Part shown: positions 17,392 to 26,710 of the stretch, piece by piece
How positions within the stretch are numbered: position 1 is the stretch's first letter
How the letters are laid out: every line of letters begins with the position of its first letter
NCBI RefSeq assembly: GCF_039839275.1
Contig: NZ_JBDOQP010000004.1
Span: 372,001 to 436,000 of the forward strand
DNA length: 64,000 nucleotides
Reading direction: 5' to 3'
Source: Aerobium sp039839275
GTDB lineage: Bacteria > Pseudomonadota > Alphaproteobacteria > Rhizobiales > Rhizobiaceae
The notes under the pieces: model-generated
Database searches by the model: none
The model's input: the letters and a program-made list of their open reading frames with translations, nothing else
Told to the model about the DNA's origin: nothing
Program-made: the position numbers and the translations under genes

Positions 17392-17706
17392 TCAGTCCCG
17401 GTTCGACCGGGACCAGATCAGCTGCAGCCCTTCCTCGCCGTCCACTTCGATCAGGGTGGCGTAGATCGGAGCGGGGAAGCTCGGGTCGTCCAGTTTGACC
17501 GAGAGGTAGTCGCGCTCGGTCTGCTTGGAGACCTTTTGCCAGGCGGCGCCGAATTCCACGTTTGGTGCGGTGTAGATGCGGAAGTGGGGGCCCTTGTCGG
17601 AGGGGTTGTCGATGCGGATCAGCTTGGCCTTGACGTGGAGGTTGAGGGTCTTGATCGTGCCGGTAAAGCCGTTTGCGATCGAGGTGAAAGTGCCGATGGT
17701 AGCCAT
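17392..17706 (-). CDS. DUF736 family protein
   Basis: A protein of 104 residues starting MATIGTFTS, with the family's characteristic segments (GFTGTIKTL; DKGPHFRIY; GAAWQK; YLSVKLDDPSF; LIWSR). DUF736 genes are hallmark accessory genes of alphaproteobacterial conjugative plasmids and integrative elements; no biochemical role is established. ATG 17706 has GGAG eight bases upstream; the frame is open further upstream but family similarity begins here. It supports the view that 13.2-19.5 kb is element-derived. Confidence 0.9.
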   Translation of the reverse strand: MATIGTFTSIANGFTGTIKTLNLHVKAKLIRIDNPSDKGPHFRIYTAPNVEFGAAWQKVSKQTERDYLSVKLDDPSFPAPIYATLIEVDGEEGLQLIWSRSNRD

Positions 17707-18450
17707 GATGTCGTCTCCGTGAGTTTCTCGGGCCGCGACCATCGCGACCTCGATAACGGCGGACAGACCGGAGGCGATCGACCCGCACCCCCTTGGGCCG
17801 CAACGCAAGTGAAGGGCAGCCAGGGCGAGGCTTTCCTGGCCCGCGAGGAATGGCGGCACAGCCGACAGGGGAAGAAAGTCACGACCGGCTGTTGCGGGTT
17901 TTAGATCGAGGCGAAGCGCAGCGAAGACGGCGTGCGGTCAGACCAGCCACATCGAGGACGCAGTTGGTTGCGCTCTGGCATGGAACCCACCGCTCAGACG
18001 ACAGCCAGCCCCATCGGCATGATGGTCGCTACATCGTCAACGGTCATTCAACATCAAGCCATTCCGTCCCGTCGACCGTCATGGCATGAAGACAGACAGC
18101 CTCCGTCAGTAAGGGACACAGCCGCGTCCATATCGCTCGAACGACGACGGGCCGACTGGCAAAACTCTGGAAACCGGGCGGGCGGCCACACAAACCAGAA
18201 ACAATCGCTCGACGTTCAGTCCTGCCATCCTCGGGCTGGTCGCCAACACCCTTGCCTGATCAGGCTGCGGCCCTCGGATTGCTGCCTTGACGGAGCTGCC
18301 GCGAGGTGGAGTTCGAGACGTAACGACAAGCTGTCGCGTCGCATGGCGACAGGCACACATCTGAAACCGAACGATCGCGACTGGAGGGCCTCGAACGACT
18401 GTGCGCTCGGTGCGGCTGCTTAGCGGTTGGGTCTCGTCGTTTGACGAGGA
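17707..18450 (+). other. Gene-free stretch inside the conjugative-element remnant
   Basis: No frame on either strand resembles a known family, and codon structure is poor. In related elements traG and plasmid-maintenance genes would stand between traD and the next genes, so this may be the footprint of a deletion. Confidence 0.4.
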
Positions 18451-18696
18451 TCAGTTCCTGTTAATGGGGCGCGCGAGCCGTACACCGGCGCCGCCGCCGT
18501 TCTCCGGAATGAATTCGATGCCGGCCGCCTTCAGCGAAAGGAAGAGAGCTTGAACGATCGACGCTGACGGCTGCTTTGAGCCGCGCTCAATCTGCACGAT
18601 CGTTCGCAAACTGACCTTCGATAAATCCGCCAGTTGCTGCTGAGAAATGTCAAGAAGCCCACGGGCCGCACGAATTTGCGCTGAAGTCACTTCCAC
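18451..18696 (-). CDS. Small XRE-family helix-turn-helix regulator
   Basis: An 81-residue protein, almost entirely an HTH_3 domain: SAQIRAARGLLDISQQQLAD, then SKVSLRTIVQIERGSKQPS and a C-terminal helix/strand ending GVRLARP. No ATG is available; GTG 18696 is the most likely start, with GGGAGG about 12 bases upstream. It is divergent from the Tat-signal gene, with about 120 bases between them where it probably binds. Such one-domain regulators are common on rhizobial plasmids and ICEs. Confidence 0.8.
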   Translation of the reverse strand: MEVTSAQIRAARGLLDISQQQLADLSKVSLRTIVQIERGSKQPSASIVQALFLSLKAAGIEFIPENGGGAGVRLARPINRN

Positions 18697-18817
18697 TGCT
18701 CTGTGTTGCCTCCCTGCACAAAATATGCAAATATGCTCTTTATACGCATCGGCTGCCGAAGGTGTCGTAACCACCGTCAGCAGCCTAACCACAACCAAGC
18801 TGTCAGGAGCTCGGATC

Positions 18818-19528
18818 ATGGCTGATTCCGACAATACACGAGTCTGTTCCTCCGTCACGCGTCGGCTGGCGCTTTGCGGGGGCGTTGCCACTATGTGCGG
18901 AGTGCTCGGCAAGGCTGCTGAGGCGCACCGCTTTGGATTGCCGAATGGGACCGATGCTTTCGGTGTCGTGCCAACTGCCGAACCGAACGATCCTGCCGTT
19001 TCGCTTTGGCGGGAATGGGCGGTGACGCACGAGCAGGTCCGGCGTCTCGGTCGCCGGCAGCAGGAACTCGAAGTCGCGCTTGCCGAGCGCGTGGACTTTC
19101 TGGGAACACTGGTCAATGTCCCTGGAAGAGGGCCAGTCCTTGTCTGTTCAAGAAATGCGCTCGATCGCTTGATCGGAGAACGAACCGACATCGCAGCTCT
19201 TCGTTTGCAGGCGGAAGCCGAGCTTGATCAGCAGCAGGCCCGTTTTGAAGCGGTTGCCGACGAGATCGGCTACTTCTCTTGCATGAAGGCAGAGCGCCAG
19301 GCGTTCAAGCGGGCCGAGGCTCTCCTCGAAACTATGGCATCAACACAAGCTGCCTCCCTTGCCGGCGTGGCCGGCAAGCTCGATGCGGTCGTGCGCTGGG
19401 GGGAGGCATGGGCTGAACATTCTTCGACGTTTCCCTGGCAGCAAATCCGATCAGCCCATTTGGATGTCGTAAGGCTCGGGCGACAGATGGTGCCGAGCGT
19501 GTTCTTTCCGGGAGATAGTGGGCAGTAA
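18818..19528 (+). CDS. Conserved element-borne protein with a Tat-like signal
   Basis: A protein of 236 residues. The N-terminus has a twin-arginine-like stretch (SVTRRLALCGGVATMCGVLG) suggesting export; the mature part is helical and charged with repeated Arg/Glu (VRRLGRRQQELEVALAERV) and ends with SLAGVAGKLDAVVRWGEA. Similar hypothetical proteins occur on rhizobial plasmids near DUF736 and XRE genes; none has a known function. AGGAG lies eight bases before ATG 18818. Confidence 0.7.
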   Translation: MADSDNTRVCSSVTRRLALCGGVATMCGVLGKAAEAHRFGLPNGTDAFGVVPTAEPNDPAVSLWREWAVTHEQVRRLGRRQQELEVALAERVDFLGTLVNVPGRGPVLVCSRNALDRLIGERTDIAALRLQAEAELDQQQARFEAVADEIGYFSCMKAERQAFKRAEALLETMASTQAASLAGVAGKLDAVVRWGEAWAEHSSTFPWQQIRSAHLDVVRLGRQMVPSVFFPGDSGQ

Positions 19529-19834
19529 ATGCACCGCCCGAGCCAGCGCATAATTAGTCCGCGGGAGGCGTCGCATGTCATCCGAGCATCTTGGATTTGC
19601 CGCGAGCCAGTGGCGCGGACTTAACCTCACCCACGAGGCCCCGCTCCGGCGGCCCACCATCTTGTCCACCCCCTTGCCCTGCATGAGCGGACAAGTCACC
19701 AAGTCGGGTTAGCAGCTACCCTTGCCGGCTTTCGGGGTCGTGAGCCAGTGCCGACCTAAACGGGCTTTTGCGAATGCCGGTCCTCGGATCGGCGGGGCCG
19801 GCCAGGCCAATACTCGTCTGGGAGTAGCCTGGCC
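19529..19834 (+). other. Intergenic stretch, no recognised feature
   Basis: Between the element-borne hypothetical gene and the epoxide hydrolase pseudogene. No coding potential, repeat or tRNA is visible. It may contain an element boundary, but no direct repeat marks it within the window. Confidence 0.4.
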
Positions 19835-20786
19835 GGCGTCACGATGAACGTCGTGGACGACGGCCACGATCCTACCGTCCTGTTGTGCCATGGCTTTCCA
19901 GTACCTCCTATGCTTGGCGGCACCAGGTTCGTGCTCTCGCCGAGGCCGGCTTCCGCGTCATCGTGCCTGACATGCGCAGCTATGGCGGCTGCGACACGCC
20001 GGAGGCGGTCGATGAGTACAGCTTGTTTCACATCGTCGGTGATATGATCGCGCTGCTCGATGCTGTTGGAGAGAGCATGCGATCATCGTTGGCAACGATT
20101 GGGGCGCTACAATCGCGTGGCAACCCGCACAGTTGAGGCCTGACCGATTCAAGGGCGTCGTCGCCTTAAGCGTGCCGATGATGGGTACGCCGCCGGTGCC
20201 TCCGACAACCATCTTTCCGCAAACGGAGGATGCCCAGCTCTATATGCTCTAATTCCAGGTACCCGGCATTGCAGACGCCGAACTGGAGCAGGACATTCGG
20301 CGCACTTTACGCATGCTGCTTCATGCAGCGTCCGGTGACGCGGGTCCGCGCCAGCATGGGGATACGACACCCAATCCGTTCGGAATGGTCTCGCGACGCA
20401 ATGGCCTGCTGGCTCCTATTCCTGATCCCGAAAAACTCCCGGTTTGGCTCTTCGAGGCTGACTTGGATATCGACGAGAATGCATTCACGAAGACAGGGTT
20501 TCGCTGCCTGAACTACTATCGTAATCTGGATCGCAACTGGCAGCTCCAGGCGTCGCTTTCCGGCGTGAAGGTCGAGGTTCCGGCGCTGTTCATCGCCGGA
20601 CAGCGCGACATTGGCTTGCAGATGCCGGGTATGACGGAGATCATAGAGGCGATGCCGTCAGTTGCGCCTCGTGTGCAGGAGCCGATCGTCATCAGCGGCG
20701 GCGGGCACTCGCTCCCCCAGGAGTGCCCCGACCAGGTCAGCGCCGCCATTGTCGCATTCGCGCGAAGCACACTCGCGGCGCCTTAA
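19835..20786 (+). pseudogene. Epoxide hydrolase-like alpha/beta hydrolase, disrupted
   Basis: All parts of the fold are present but in different frames. The oxyanion-hole segment VLLCHGFP is in one frame; SYAWRHQVRALAEAGFRVIV and the MRSYGGCD segment are in a second. The nucleophile elbow GNDWGATIAWQ and the rest are in a third. The last part has one internal stop (TAA in MLxFQ, one base from Tyr TAT) and ends with the catalytic-His segment GGGHSLPQECP. At least two frameshifts plus a nonsense change inactivate it. The C-terminal 157 codons remain open but cannot make an active enzyme. Its end overlaps the convergent SDR gene by four bases. Confidence 0.8.
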
Positions 20787-21595
20787 CGATCGGCGGACTG
20801 GGCGATCTCTTGCCGCAACTGGTCGACCTTCGCGCCGGCCCACTGGCGCGCGTCGTCGCCGAACACGAGCCGCGCCGGCGCCTCGTCCTGGTAAGCGAGC
20901 GCCACGATTCGCGCCGCGAGTTGCTTCGGGTCGCCCGGCTGGTTGCCATTGGCCCCATCGACGAACGATCGATGCTGCGTAATCGCTTCGGCGTAGTCCG
21001 GAATGTCAATGCTGCCGAAGTTCGCCGATTTGCCATCCATGAAGTCGGTCCGCAGCATCCCCGGCTCGACCAGGAGGGAGCGGATCCCGAACGGCGCCAG
21101 TTCCTGCGCAACGCCCTCTATCCATCCCTCGATCGCGAATTTCGACGCGGAGTAGACCGCCCCCCCAGCGTTGGAAACCAGCCCGCTGACTGACGAGATG
21201 GTGACGATGAGCCCCGAGCGACGCTCACGCATGTGGGGGATGACCGCGCGCGCGACGTTCATCGTCCCGAACAGGTTGACCTCGAACTGGCGCCGCACTT
21301 CGGCTTCGGTGAAGGTTTCGAAGAAGCCCAGCTCGGCATAGCCGGCATTGTTGACCAGGATGTCGATTGCACCTACCCGCTCGATCGCCTCGGCGGAAAC
21401 CGCGTTCGCGGCGGCCGCGTCGGTGATGTCGAGCGCGAGGACGTGCAGGCGTTCATGTTCGCCCCCGCATGCGTCGCGCGCCGCGTCGGCGGACCGCGCC
21501 GTTGCCACGACCGTGTCGCCGGCATCGAGCGCCGCGCGCGCGATCTCGCGTCCAAGCCCGCGGCTTGCGCCGGTCACCAGCCAAACTTTACCCAT
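20783..21595 (-). CDS. SDR family oxidoreductase
   Basis: A 270-residue classical short-chain dehydrogenase. The Rossmann motif TGASRGLG is at the N-terminus, NNAGYAEL follows in the middle, the catalytic Ser is in ISSVSG and Tyr-x3-Lys in YSASKFA. The C-terminal part (EPGMLRTDF) is like that of NADP-dependent SDRs of unknown substrate. ATG 21595 (MGKVWLVTG) with AGGAG upstream is chosen over ATG 21628. It is divergent from a LysR gene, about 100 bases away, which probably controls it. Confidence 0.9.
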   Translation of the reverse strand: MGKVWLVTGASRGLGREIARAALDAGDTVVATARSADAARDACGGEHERLHVLALDITDAAAANAVSAEAIERVGAIDILVNNAGYAELGFFETFTEAEVRRQFEVNLFGTMNVARAVIPHMRERRSGLIVTISSVSGLVSNAGGAVYSASKFAIEGWIEGVAQELAPFGIRSLLVEPGMLRTDFMDGKSANFGSIDIPDYAEAITQHRSFVDGANGNQPGDPKQLAARIVALAYQDEAPARLVFGDDARQWAGAKVDQLRQEIAQSADR

Positions 21596-21697
21596 CACCT
21601 GCTCCTCATGCCATCGACTGTTGCTCACTAGGTAGTCATTCTAATTGATGGCGAGAACCGTCTTATTAGTAATAGGCCCGATTAGCCGAGATCATTG

Positions 21698-22591
21698 ATG
21701 CGTCCTGATCAGCTTGCCGATTTCGCTGTCTTTGCGGCAATCGCCTCCGACCGAAGCTTTACGCGCGCCGCGCGTCGGCTCGGGGTCACGCAGTCGGCGT
21801 TGAGCCAGACCATGAAGCGGCTGGAAGGCCAACTCGGTTTTCGCCTGCTCTCCCGGACGACGCGCAGCGTTGCCCCGACAGCGGCCGGCGAGCGCCTGCT
21901 CGCCATGCTGTCGCCGGCATTGGCAGGGCTGGACGAGGAGATCGCGGCGCTGTCGCAGGCGCGCGGCGCCGCGGTTGGCACCGTACGGATCACCACGGGC
22001 AAGCACGCGGCCGTCTCAGTGCTGTGGCCGATGCTCCCCGCCTTCCTGCGCAGCCACCCCGGCATCGAGGTGGAGGTGCACGTGGAGGACGGGATGACTG
22101 ACGTCGTCGCGGGCCGCTACGATGCGGGTATCAGGCTCGGCGAGCGACTGGAGAAGGATATGATCGCGTTGGTGGTCGGGCCTCCGCTTCGCGTCGCAGT
22201 GGTCGCCGCTCCGGGCTATCTGAACGACGGTCCGGCGCCTACGGAGCCGGCCAATCTCACGGCGCATCGCTGCATCGGTTATCGCGACGCGCAGGGCGAC
22301 CTGTCTCCCTGGTCGTTCGAGCGCGAAGGCCGAGCGGTGACGGTCACGCCAGGCCGGGGGCCGGTGTTCAACGACGGCGACCTGCTAGTGGCCGCCGCCC
22401 TCGAGGGTTTCGGCATCCTCTACATCCTGGAGGATCTGGTGGCAGCACCGATCGCCGATGGCCGTCTCATACGCCTGCTGGAGCCGTGGTGCGGGCCGTT
22501 CCCCGGCTATCATCTCTATTATCCCGACCGAGAAGGTACGAGTGCTTTCGAACTGTTCAAGGGCGCGCTTCGAGACAGCAGGGCTGGATGA
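21698..22591 (+). CDS. LysR family transcriptional regulator
   Basis: A protein of 297 residues. The N-terminal HTH (DFAVFAAIASDRSFTRAARR, then LGVTQSALSQTMKRLE) and type-2 periplasmic-binding-like effector domain (AGERLLAML; GIEVEVHVEDGMTDVVAGRYDAGIRLGE) mark the LysR group that usually controls a divergent dehydrogenase. The SDR gene lies divergently upstream. ATG 21698 is preferred to the overlapping TTG 21695. Confidence 0.93.
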   Translation: MRPDQLADFAVFAAIASDRSFTRAARRLGVTQSALSQTMKRLEGQLGFRLLSRTTRSVAPTAAGERLLAMLSPALAGLDEEIAALSQARGAAVGTVRITTGKHAAVSVLWPMLPAFLRSHPGIEVEVHVEDGMTDVVAGRYDAGIRLGERLEKDMIALVVGPPLRVAVVAAPGYLNDGPAPTEPANLTAHRCIGYRDAQGDLSPWSFEREGRAVTVTPGRGPVFNDGDLLVAAALEGFGILYILEDLVAAPIADGRLIRLLEPWCGPFPGYHLYYPDREGTSAFELFKGALRDSRAG

Positions 22592-22768
22592 AAGATCGGT
22601 AGCGTCAGCGTGAAGGGTGGACCTATCGTCGCACGAAAGCCGCGTCGCTGCGGCGACCATGTTTTGCCTTGGCCGAACATCCGGGCGGGGTTCGACAGCC
22701 TTCAAGCCGACATTGAACGGGTTTATGCTGACGGTCACCAGTGGCGCTACGCTTAGCTGCCTCTTCTG

Positions 22769-23026
22769 CTAAGCTACCTTTGCCACGTGCTCTCGCTTTT
22801 TTACGATCATCGCGACCTCAGCGTTGTGATGTGTTCCCCACTCGCATAGCGGCGCGAGCAATTCGGCCAGGGTTCGACCAAAATCCGTCAGCTCGTATTC
22901 GACGTGCGGTGGCACCGTCTGGAAGTCGATACGGCGAATGACCCCATCGTCCGCCAGTAGCATTTGAGCAATCTTATAGCTGTTGCCCGATTCCGGAAAA
23001 TAATGGAGACGATACGTTTCTGCCAT
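22769..23026 (-). pseudogene. Chimeric scar: GST N-terminus fused to HxlR C-terminus
   Basis: An 85-codon open frame made of two unrelated pieces. Residues 1-27 (ETYRLHYFPESGNSYKIAQM) are the thioredoxin-fold start of a glutathione S-transferase. From about residue 29, VIRRIDFQTVPPHVEYELTD and GRTLAELLAPLCEWG are the C-terminal half of an HxlR-type winged-helix regulator, lacking its recognition helix. Neither part can be functional alone. The join probably marks a deletion that removed the 3' end of a GST gene and the 5' end of a co-oriented hxlR gene. Confidence 0.75.
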
Positions 23027-23085
23027 GCCTGCTTCTTCCTCTAATCCAATGCTTCTGCTCGGTATCAGACGGTGATGCGCGTTTG

Positions 23086-23754
23086 TTATTCATGATCGCC
23101 GCGAAGCTTGGCATGCGGCGGAGACTGGCGCATACCTCGCACGCGCCAACCTCGATATTCCGTGGTCCTGTGGAACTGTAATGGACTAGCTTTCGGTCTC
23201 AAGTTCGAGCAAAGCATAGCTGGCTCGCAGGAACTCGGCTGATCATCGAGATCGAAGCCGCCAAGCTGATGACCCCGCGAGGACAGGACGACAACCCTCG
23301 CCGATCCTGCTGCCTTGAGTGCCGGCCATAGGGCAGCTGTCAAACGGAAATGCCCGAGATGATTTGTGGCGAACTGTCCTTCCCGTCCGTCCCCATCACG
23401 AAACAGCGGCGGCGCCATGATGCCGGCATTCAGGATCAGCAAATGCAGGGGTTGGCCGCTATCCAGGAACCCCTTGGCGAAGTCGGCGACTGACGTCGGG
23501 TCGATAAGGTCCATGGAGGCTACCTCGACACTGGGCAAGTCAGCCAGAGCCTTACTGGCGGCCGCGACATCGCGCGCCGGCACGAGGACCTTCGCCCCCT
23601 GACCGGACAGAACGCGTGTCGTCTCCAGCCCCAGGCCTGATGCACCGCCGGTCACGATCGCGATCTTCCCGGAGAGATCGATCCCCCGCGCCACCTCCTC
23701 GGCGGTGGTTGCCGGTCCGAAAGCGGTGCCGAGGGGCTTCTGTTGCATGCTCAT
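23086..23754 (-). pseudogene. Truncated SDR oxidoreductase lacking its catalytic Tyr-Lys
   Basis: The first 155 residues are a good SDR of the retinol-dehydrogenase-like type: TGGASGLGLET, NAGIMAPPLF, FATNHLGHFRLT and the Ser segment VVVLSSRGHQ. The intact paralogue at 30162 continues into YGQSKTANVLF, but here the frame runs into an unrelated, Arg/Ser-rich tail and stops, so the YxxxK motif and the C-terminal half are missing. ATG 23754 has AAGGAG seven bases upstream. It is divergent from an AraC gene, exactly as the intact paralogue is. Confidence 0.75.
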
Positions 23755-23844
23755 TGCTGATCTCCTTGATTGATGATCAGGAGATGGCAATTGGCCGCCG
23801 GACAATCTATATGCGCTTTACCTGATTTTTGTCGAGATCGTCCG

Positions 23845-24792
23845 ATGTCCTTAGCTGAAGACCCGTTGTCTCAACTTCTCGCCGTTCCCGGTGCCCAGGC
23901 CGTGGTCTCCACCGGCCTGGAAGCACGTGGGCGCTGGGCCGTCAGCGTGCCGCCGGTCCGGTCGCTGAAATGCAACGCGATCCGCCGGGGCACATGCGAG
24001 CTGGAGGTCCAGGGGCGCCGCTGGCAACTCCAGGCCGGAGACTGCTTCCTCGTGGCACCTGACCTCGCCTTCCTGATCGGCAGCGACCTGACGCGGTCCC
24101 CACGTCCGGCAGCAGACGTCTTTGCCGGATGCGACGATGCCCCATTTGCCCGGCTCGATGCGGGTGATGGGCCTGAAACGGTATGCCTCGGCGGCCGCAT
24201 GGACGTGTCCCAGAGTGCAGCGCTGCTCGTGGAGGCGTTGCCACCGGTCACGATCGCCGCCGCGGGCACAGCTGCGGCGGCAACCATCGGCTGGCTGCTG
24301 GACCGGCTGGAGGTCGAGCAGCGCGAGGCGGCGCCGGGTGCTGCGGCGATGGCCACGCAGATCATGCAGATGGTGTTCATCGAGCTCATCCGTGGCATTC
24401 CTGCGGACGCGAACCGGGGCTGGATCGCGGCGCTTTCCGATCCTCGCATCGGTCCCGCGATCCGGGCAATCCATCGGGAGCCGGGGCGCAACTGGCGACT
24501 TGAAGACCTGGCGGCGATCGGTCACCTGTCCCGCTCCCAGTTCGCCGCACGTTTTCGTTCGGCCGTCGGGCGCGCGCCGATGGACTATCTCCTGCACTGG
24601 CGCATGACCCTTGCACGCAACGCCCTCGCGAAGCCCGGGACCACAGTATCCGCCGTTGCAGCCGAACTCGGCTATGCGTCGGAGAGCGCCTTTGGTGTTG
24701 CATTCCGCAGGATCACTGGCACGACTCCTCGCCAGTCTGCCCGGCAGACATGCCGAGCCTTTCGTAACGTTCAGCGCTTCGGCGAAGAATAG
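23845..24792 (+). CDS. AraC family transcriptional regulator
   Basis: A 315-residue regulator with an N-terminal cupin-type sensor (CNAIRRGTCELEVQG; LQAGDCFLV) and two C-terminal HTH motifs (WRLEDLAAIGHLSRSQFAAR; VSAVAAELGYASESAFGVAF). It resembles the AraC protein at 31191, and both are divergent from an SDR gene, so the pair is a duplicated module. In this copy the target SDR is broken. ATG 23845 is chosen; the frame is open upstream. It is followed by the ECF41 promoter of the next operon. Confidence 0.92.
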   Translation: MSLAEDPLSQLLAVPGAQAVVSTGLEARGRWAVSVPPVRSLKCNAIRRGTCELEVQGRRWQLQAGDCFLVAPDLAFLIGSDLTRSPRPAADVFAGCDDAPFARLDAGDGPETVCLGGRMDVSQSAALLVEALPPVTIAAAGTAAAATIGWLLDRLEVEQREAAPGAAAMATQIMQMVFIELIRGIPADANRGWIAALSDPRIGPAIRAIHREPGRNWRLEDLAAIGHLSRSQFAARFRSAVGRAPMDYLLHWRMTLARNALAKPGTTVSAVAAELGYASESAFGVAFRRITGTTPRQSARQTCRAFRNVQRFGEE

Positions 24793-24803
24793 TTGGCATC
24801 GGA

Positions 24804-24830
24804 TGTCACGTTGGCTGACGCTGTCTCGTC
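24804..24830 (+). promoter_or_regulatory. ECF41-type promoter before the NmrA-GST-CMD-sigma operon
   Basis: TGTCACG (24804-24810), 16 bases, CGTC (24827-24830), 33 bases before the first start codon. This fits the known ECF41 consensus (TGTCACA, N16, CGTC) with one deviation, in the last -35 base. The -10 context GCTGTCTCGTCTTG is identical to that of the promoter at 32862, so the two sigma factors could read each other's promoter. Confidence 0.8.
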
Positions 24831-24863
24831 TTGTTCGTGAAGCATCCCAAAGGAGCCACGAAC

Positions 24864-25619
24864 ATGAAGATTGTCGTCATCGGAGGAACCGGCCTGATCG
24901 GGTCCAAGACCGTTGCGAAGCTGCGCGAGCGCGGCCATGAAGCAATCCCCGCCGCACCGTCGACGGGTGTCGACACGATCACGGGAGAGGGACTGGATGC
25001 TGCGGTTGCGGGAGCGTCGATCGTCATCGATCTCGCCAACTCGCCCTCCTTCGAGGACGCGGCAGCCATGGAGTTCTTCCAGACCTCGGGCCGTAACCTG
25101 CTCGCCGCCGAGAAGAAGGCAGGCGTCAATCACCACGTTGCGCTTTCGGTGGTTGGCACGGCCAAGCTGCAGGCCAGCGGCTATTTCCGCGCCAAGCAGG
25201 CGCAGGAAGAGCTGATCGAAGCCTCTGGCATTCCCTACACGATCATCCACTCCACCCAGTTCTTCGAGTTCATGGGCGCGATCGCGCGTGGCGCTACGCA
25301 GGACAATGAGGTCCGGCTGTCATCGGCGTTGATCCAGCCGATCATCTCCGACGACGTGGCCGAAGCCGTCGCCGACATCGCGCTCGGTAACCCGGTGAAC
25401 GGGATGGTCGAGATTGCCGGGCCGGACCGCGCGCCGCTGGACCGCATGGTCGCACGCTTCCTGTCGGCCGCGCACGATCCGCGCATTGTCGTGGCCGATC
25501 CCGCATCGACCTATTTCGGCGTCGTGCTCGACGAGACCTCGCTCGTGCCGGCCGGCCCCGCCAGGATTGCCACAACCACATTCGACACGTTCCTCGGCCG
25601 CGGCGAGTTTCGGACATGA
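24864..25619 (+). CDS. NAD(P)-binding SDR/NmrA-like epimerase-type protein
   Basis: A protein of 251 residues. It has an atypical SDR Rossmann motif (VVIGGTGLIGSKTVAKLRERG) with NmrA-like continuation (ISGYFRAK-type segment as SGYFRAKQAQEELIEASGIP, then YTIIHSTQFFEF). It is the epimerase/oxidoreductase component usually found beside ECF41 sigma genes. First gene of a four-gene operon; RBS AAAGGAG before ATG 24864. Substrate unknown; a quinone- or flavin-related reductase role is possible. Confidence 0.88.
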   Translation: MKIVVIGGTGLIGSKTVAKLRERGHEAIPAAPSTGVDTITGEGLDAAVAGASIVIDLANSPSFEDAAAMEFFQTSGRNLLAAEKKAGVNHHVALSVVGTAKLQASGYFRAKQAQEELIEASGIPYTIIHSTQFFEFMGAIARGATQDNEVRLSSALIQPIISDDVAEAVADIALGNPVNGMVEIAGPDRAPLDRMVARFLSAAHDPRIVVADPASTYFGVVLDETSLVPAGPARIATTTFDTFLGRGEFRT

Positions 25620-26209
25620 GCCGCATGAAGCTCTACTACGCGCCGGGCGCCTGCAGCCTGGCGGATCACATCGCGCTGCACGAAGCGGTGGCATCCTTCG
25701 ACATCGAGCGTGTCGATATCCGCACGCACACGACCGAGCACGGCGTCGACTTCAGGAGGATCAGCGACAAGGGTTATGTTCCCGCGCTGATCCTCGCCGA
25801 TGGTCAGATGCTGACCGAGAACATCGCCGTGCTTGACTATCTGGCGACGCTCTATCCCCAACTTGCGCCTGCTGGTCTGCTCGGCCGCAGCCGGCTGATC
25901 GAGGCGCTCGCCTTCGTATCGACCGAACTGCATCGCGCCTTCAAGCCGATGTGGCATGGCGGCTCCGCGCGCGAACTCGCGCGTGCATCCGGGACGGTGA
26001 CCGGTCTGCTGGTCCTGTTGTCCGGCGGCATGAAGGGTACGTTCCTGTTTGGCGACGAGCCAACGGTCGCCGACTTCTACCTGTTCGTCATGCTGCTGTG
26101 GGCCGAGCGCTTCGACGTGGAGGTCCCCGAACCGATGGCCGAACTGCGCCGGCGTATGCGGGAACGACCTGCGGTCGTCGCCGCGATGACGGCCGAAGGC
26201 CTCGCCTGA
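25616..26209 (+). CDS. Glutathione S-transferase family protein
   Basis: A protein of 197 residues. The N-terminal thioredoxin fold is of the bacterial beta-class type: KLYYAPGACSLADHIALHEA with the Cys (ACS) that contacts glutathione, VPALILADGQMLTENIAVLDY with the glutathione-binding cis-Pro and E-N, and a helical C-domain with DEPTVADFYLF. Its start overlaps the previous stop (ATGA), so the two are translationally coupled. It likely detoxifies electrophiles or peroxides when the sigma factor is active. Confidence 0.92.
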   Translation: MSRMKLYYAPGACSLADHIALHEAVASFDIERVDIRTHTTEHGVDFRRISDKGYVPALILADGQMLTENIAVLDYLATLYPQLAPAGLLGRSRLIEALAFVSTELHRAFKPMWHGGSARELARASGTVTGLLVLLSGGMKGTFLFGDEPTVADFYLFVMLLWAERFDVEVPEPMAELRRRMRERPAVVAAMTAEGLA

Positions 26210-26242
26210 CCTCGAAACCTGATAGAGTTCCCACTGGAGATC

Positions 26243-26710
26243 ATGATGATACCGCGCATTGTCGACCCCTTTTCCAAGGCCACCGCAGGCATCAAGGGCA
26301 TGTATGCCGTCGAGGCCGCCGTTGCTGCCAGCCTGGACAAGACCGTCCTGCATCTCGTCAAGCTGCGCGCCTCGCAGATCAATGGCTGCGCCTATTGCCT
26401 GCACATGCATGCCAAGGCCGCGCGCGCCGACGGCGAGACCGAGATGCGCATCTACCTGCTCGACGCATGGCGCGAATCCACGCTCTACTCGGCACGCGAG
26501 CGCGCCGCGCTCGCCTGGACGGAAGCGCTGACCGACGTCGCGTCCACCGGAGCGCCGGACGAAGACTATGCGCTGGTAGAAGCCGCCTTCGACGAGACGG
26601 AACGGGTGAACCTAACGCTGGCGATCGGCGCGATCAACTTGTGGAACAGGCTGCAGGTCGGTCTGCGCGCCGTTCACCCGCCCGAGGGAAGCAATGGACA
26701 CGCTGCCTGA
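26243..26710 (+). CDS. Carboxymuconolactone decarboxylase-like (AhpD-type) protein
   Basis: A protein of 155 residues with the alkylhydroperoxidase core: KLRASQINGCAYCLHMHAK carries the CxxC plus His redox motif, followed by ERAALAWTEALT and LTLAIGAINLWNR. Proteins of this kind are the most common partner of ECF41 sigma factors. Likely role: thiol-dependent peroxide or organic hydroperoxide reduction. ATG 26246 has the better-spaced RBS (GGAG) and could be the true start. It overlaps the sigma gene by 17 bases. Confidence 0.92.
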   Translation: MMIPRIVDPFSKATAGIKGMYAVEAAVAASLDKTVLHLVKLRASQINGCAYCLHMHAKAARADGETEMRIYLLDAWRESTLYSARERAALAWTEALTDVASTGAPDEDYALVEAAFDETERVNLTLAIGAINLWNRLQVGLRAVHPPEGSNGHAA

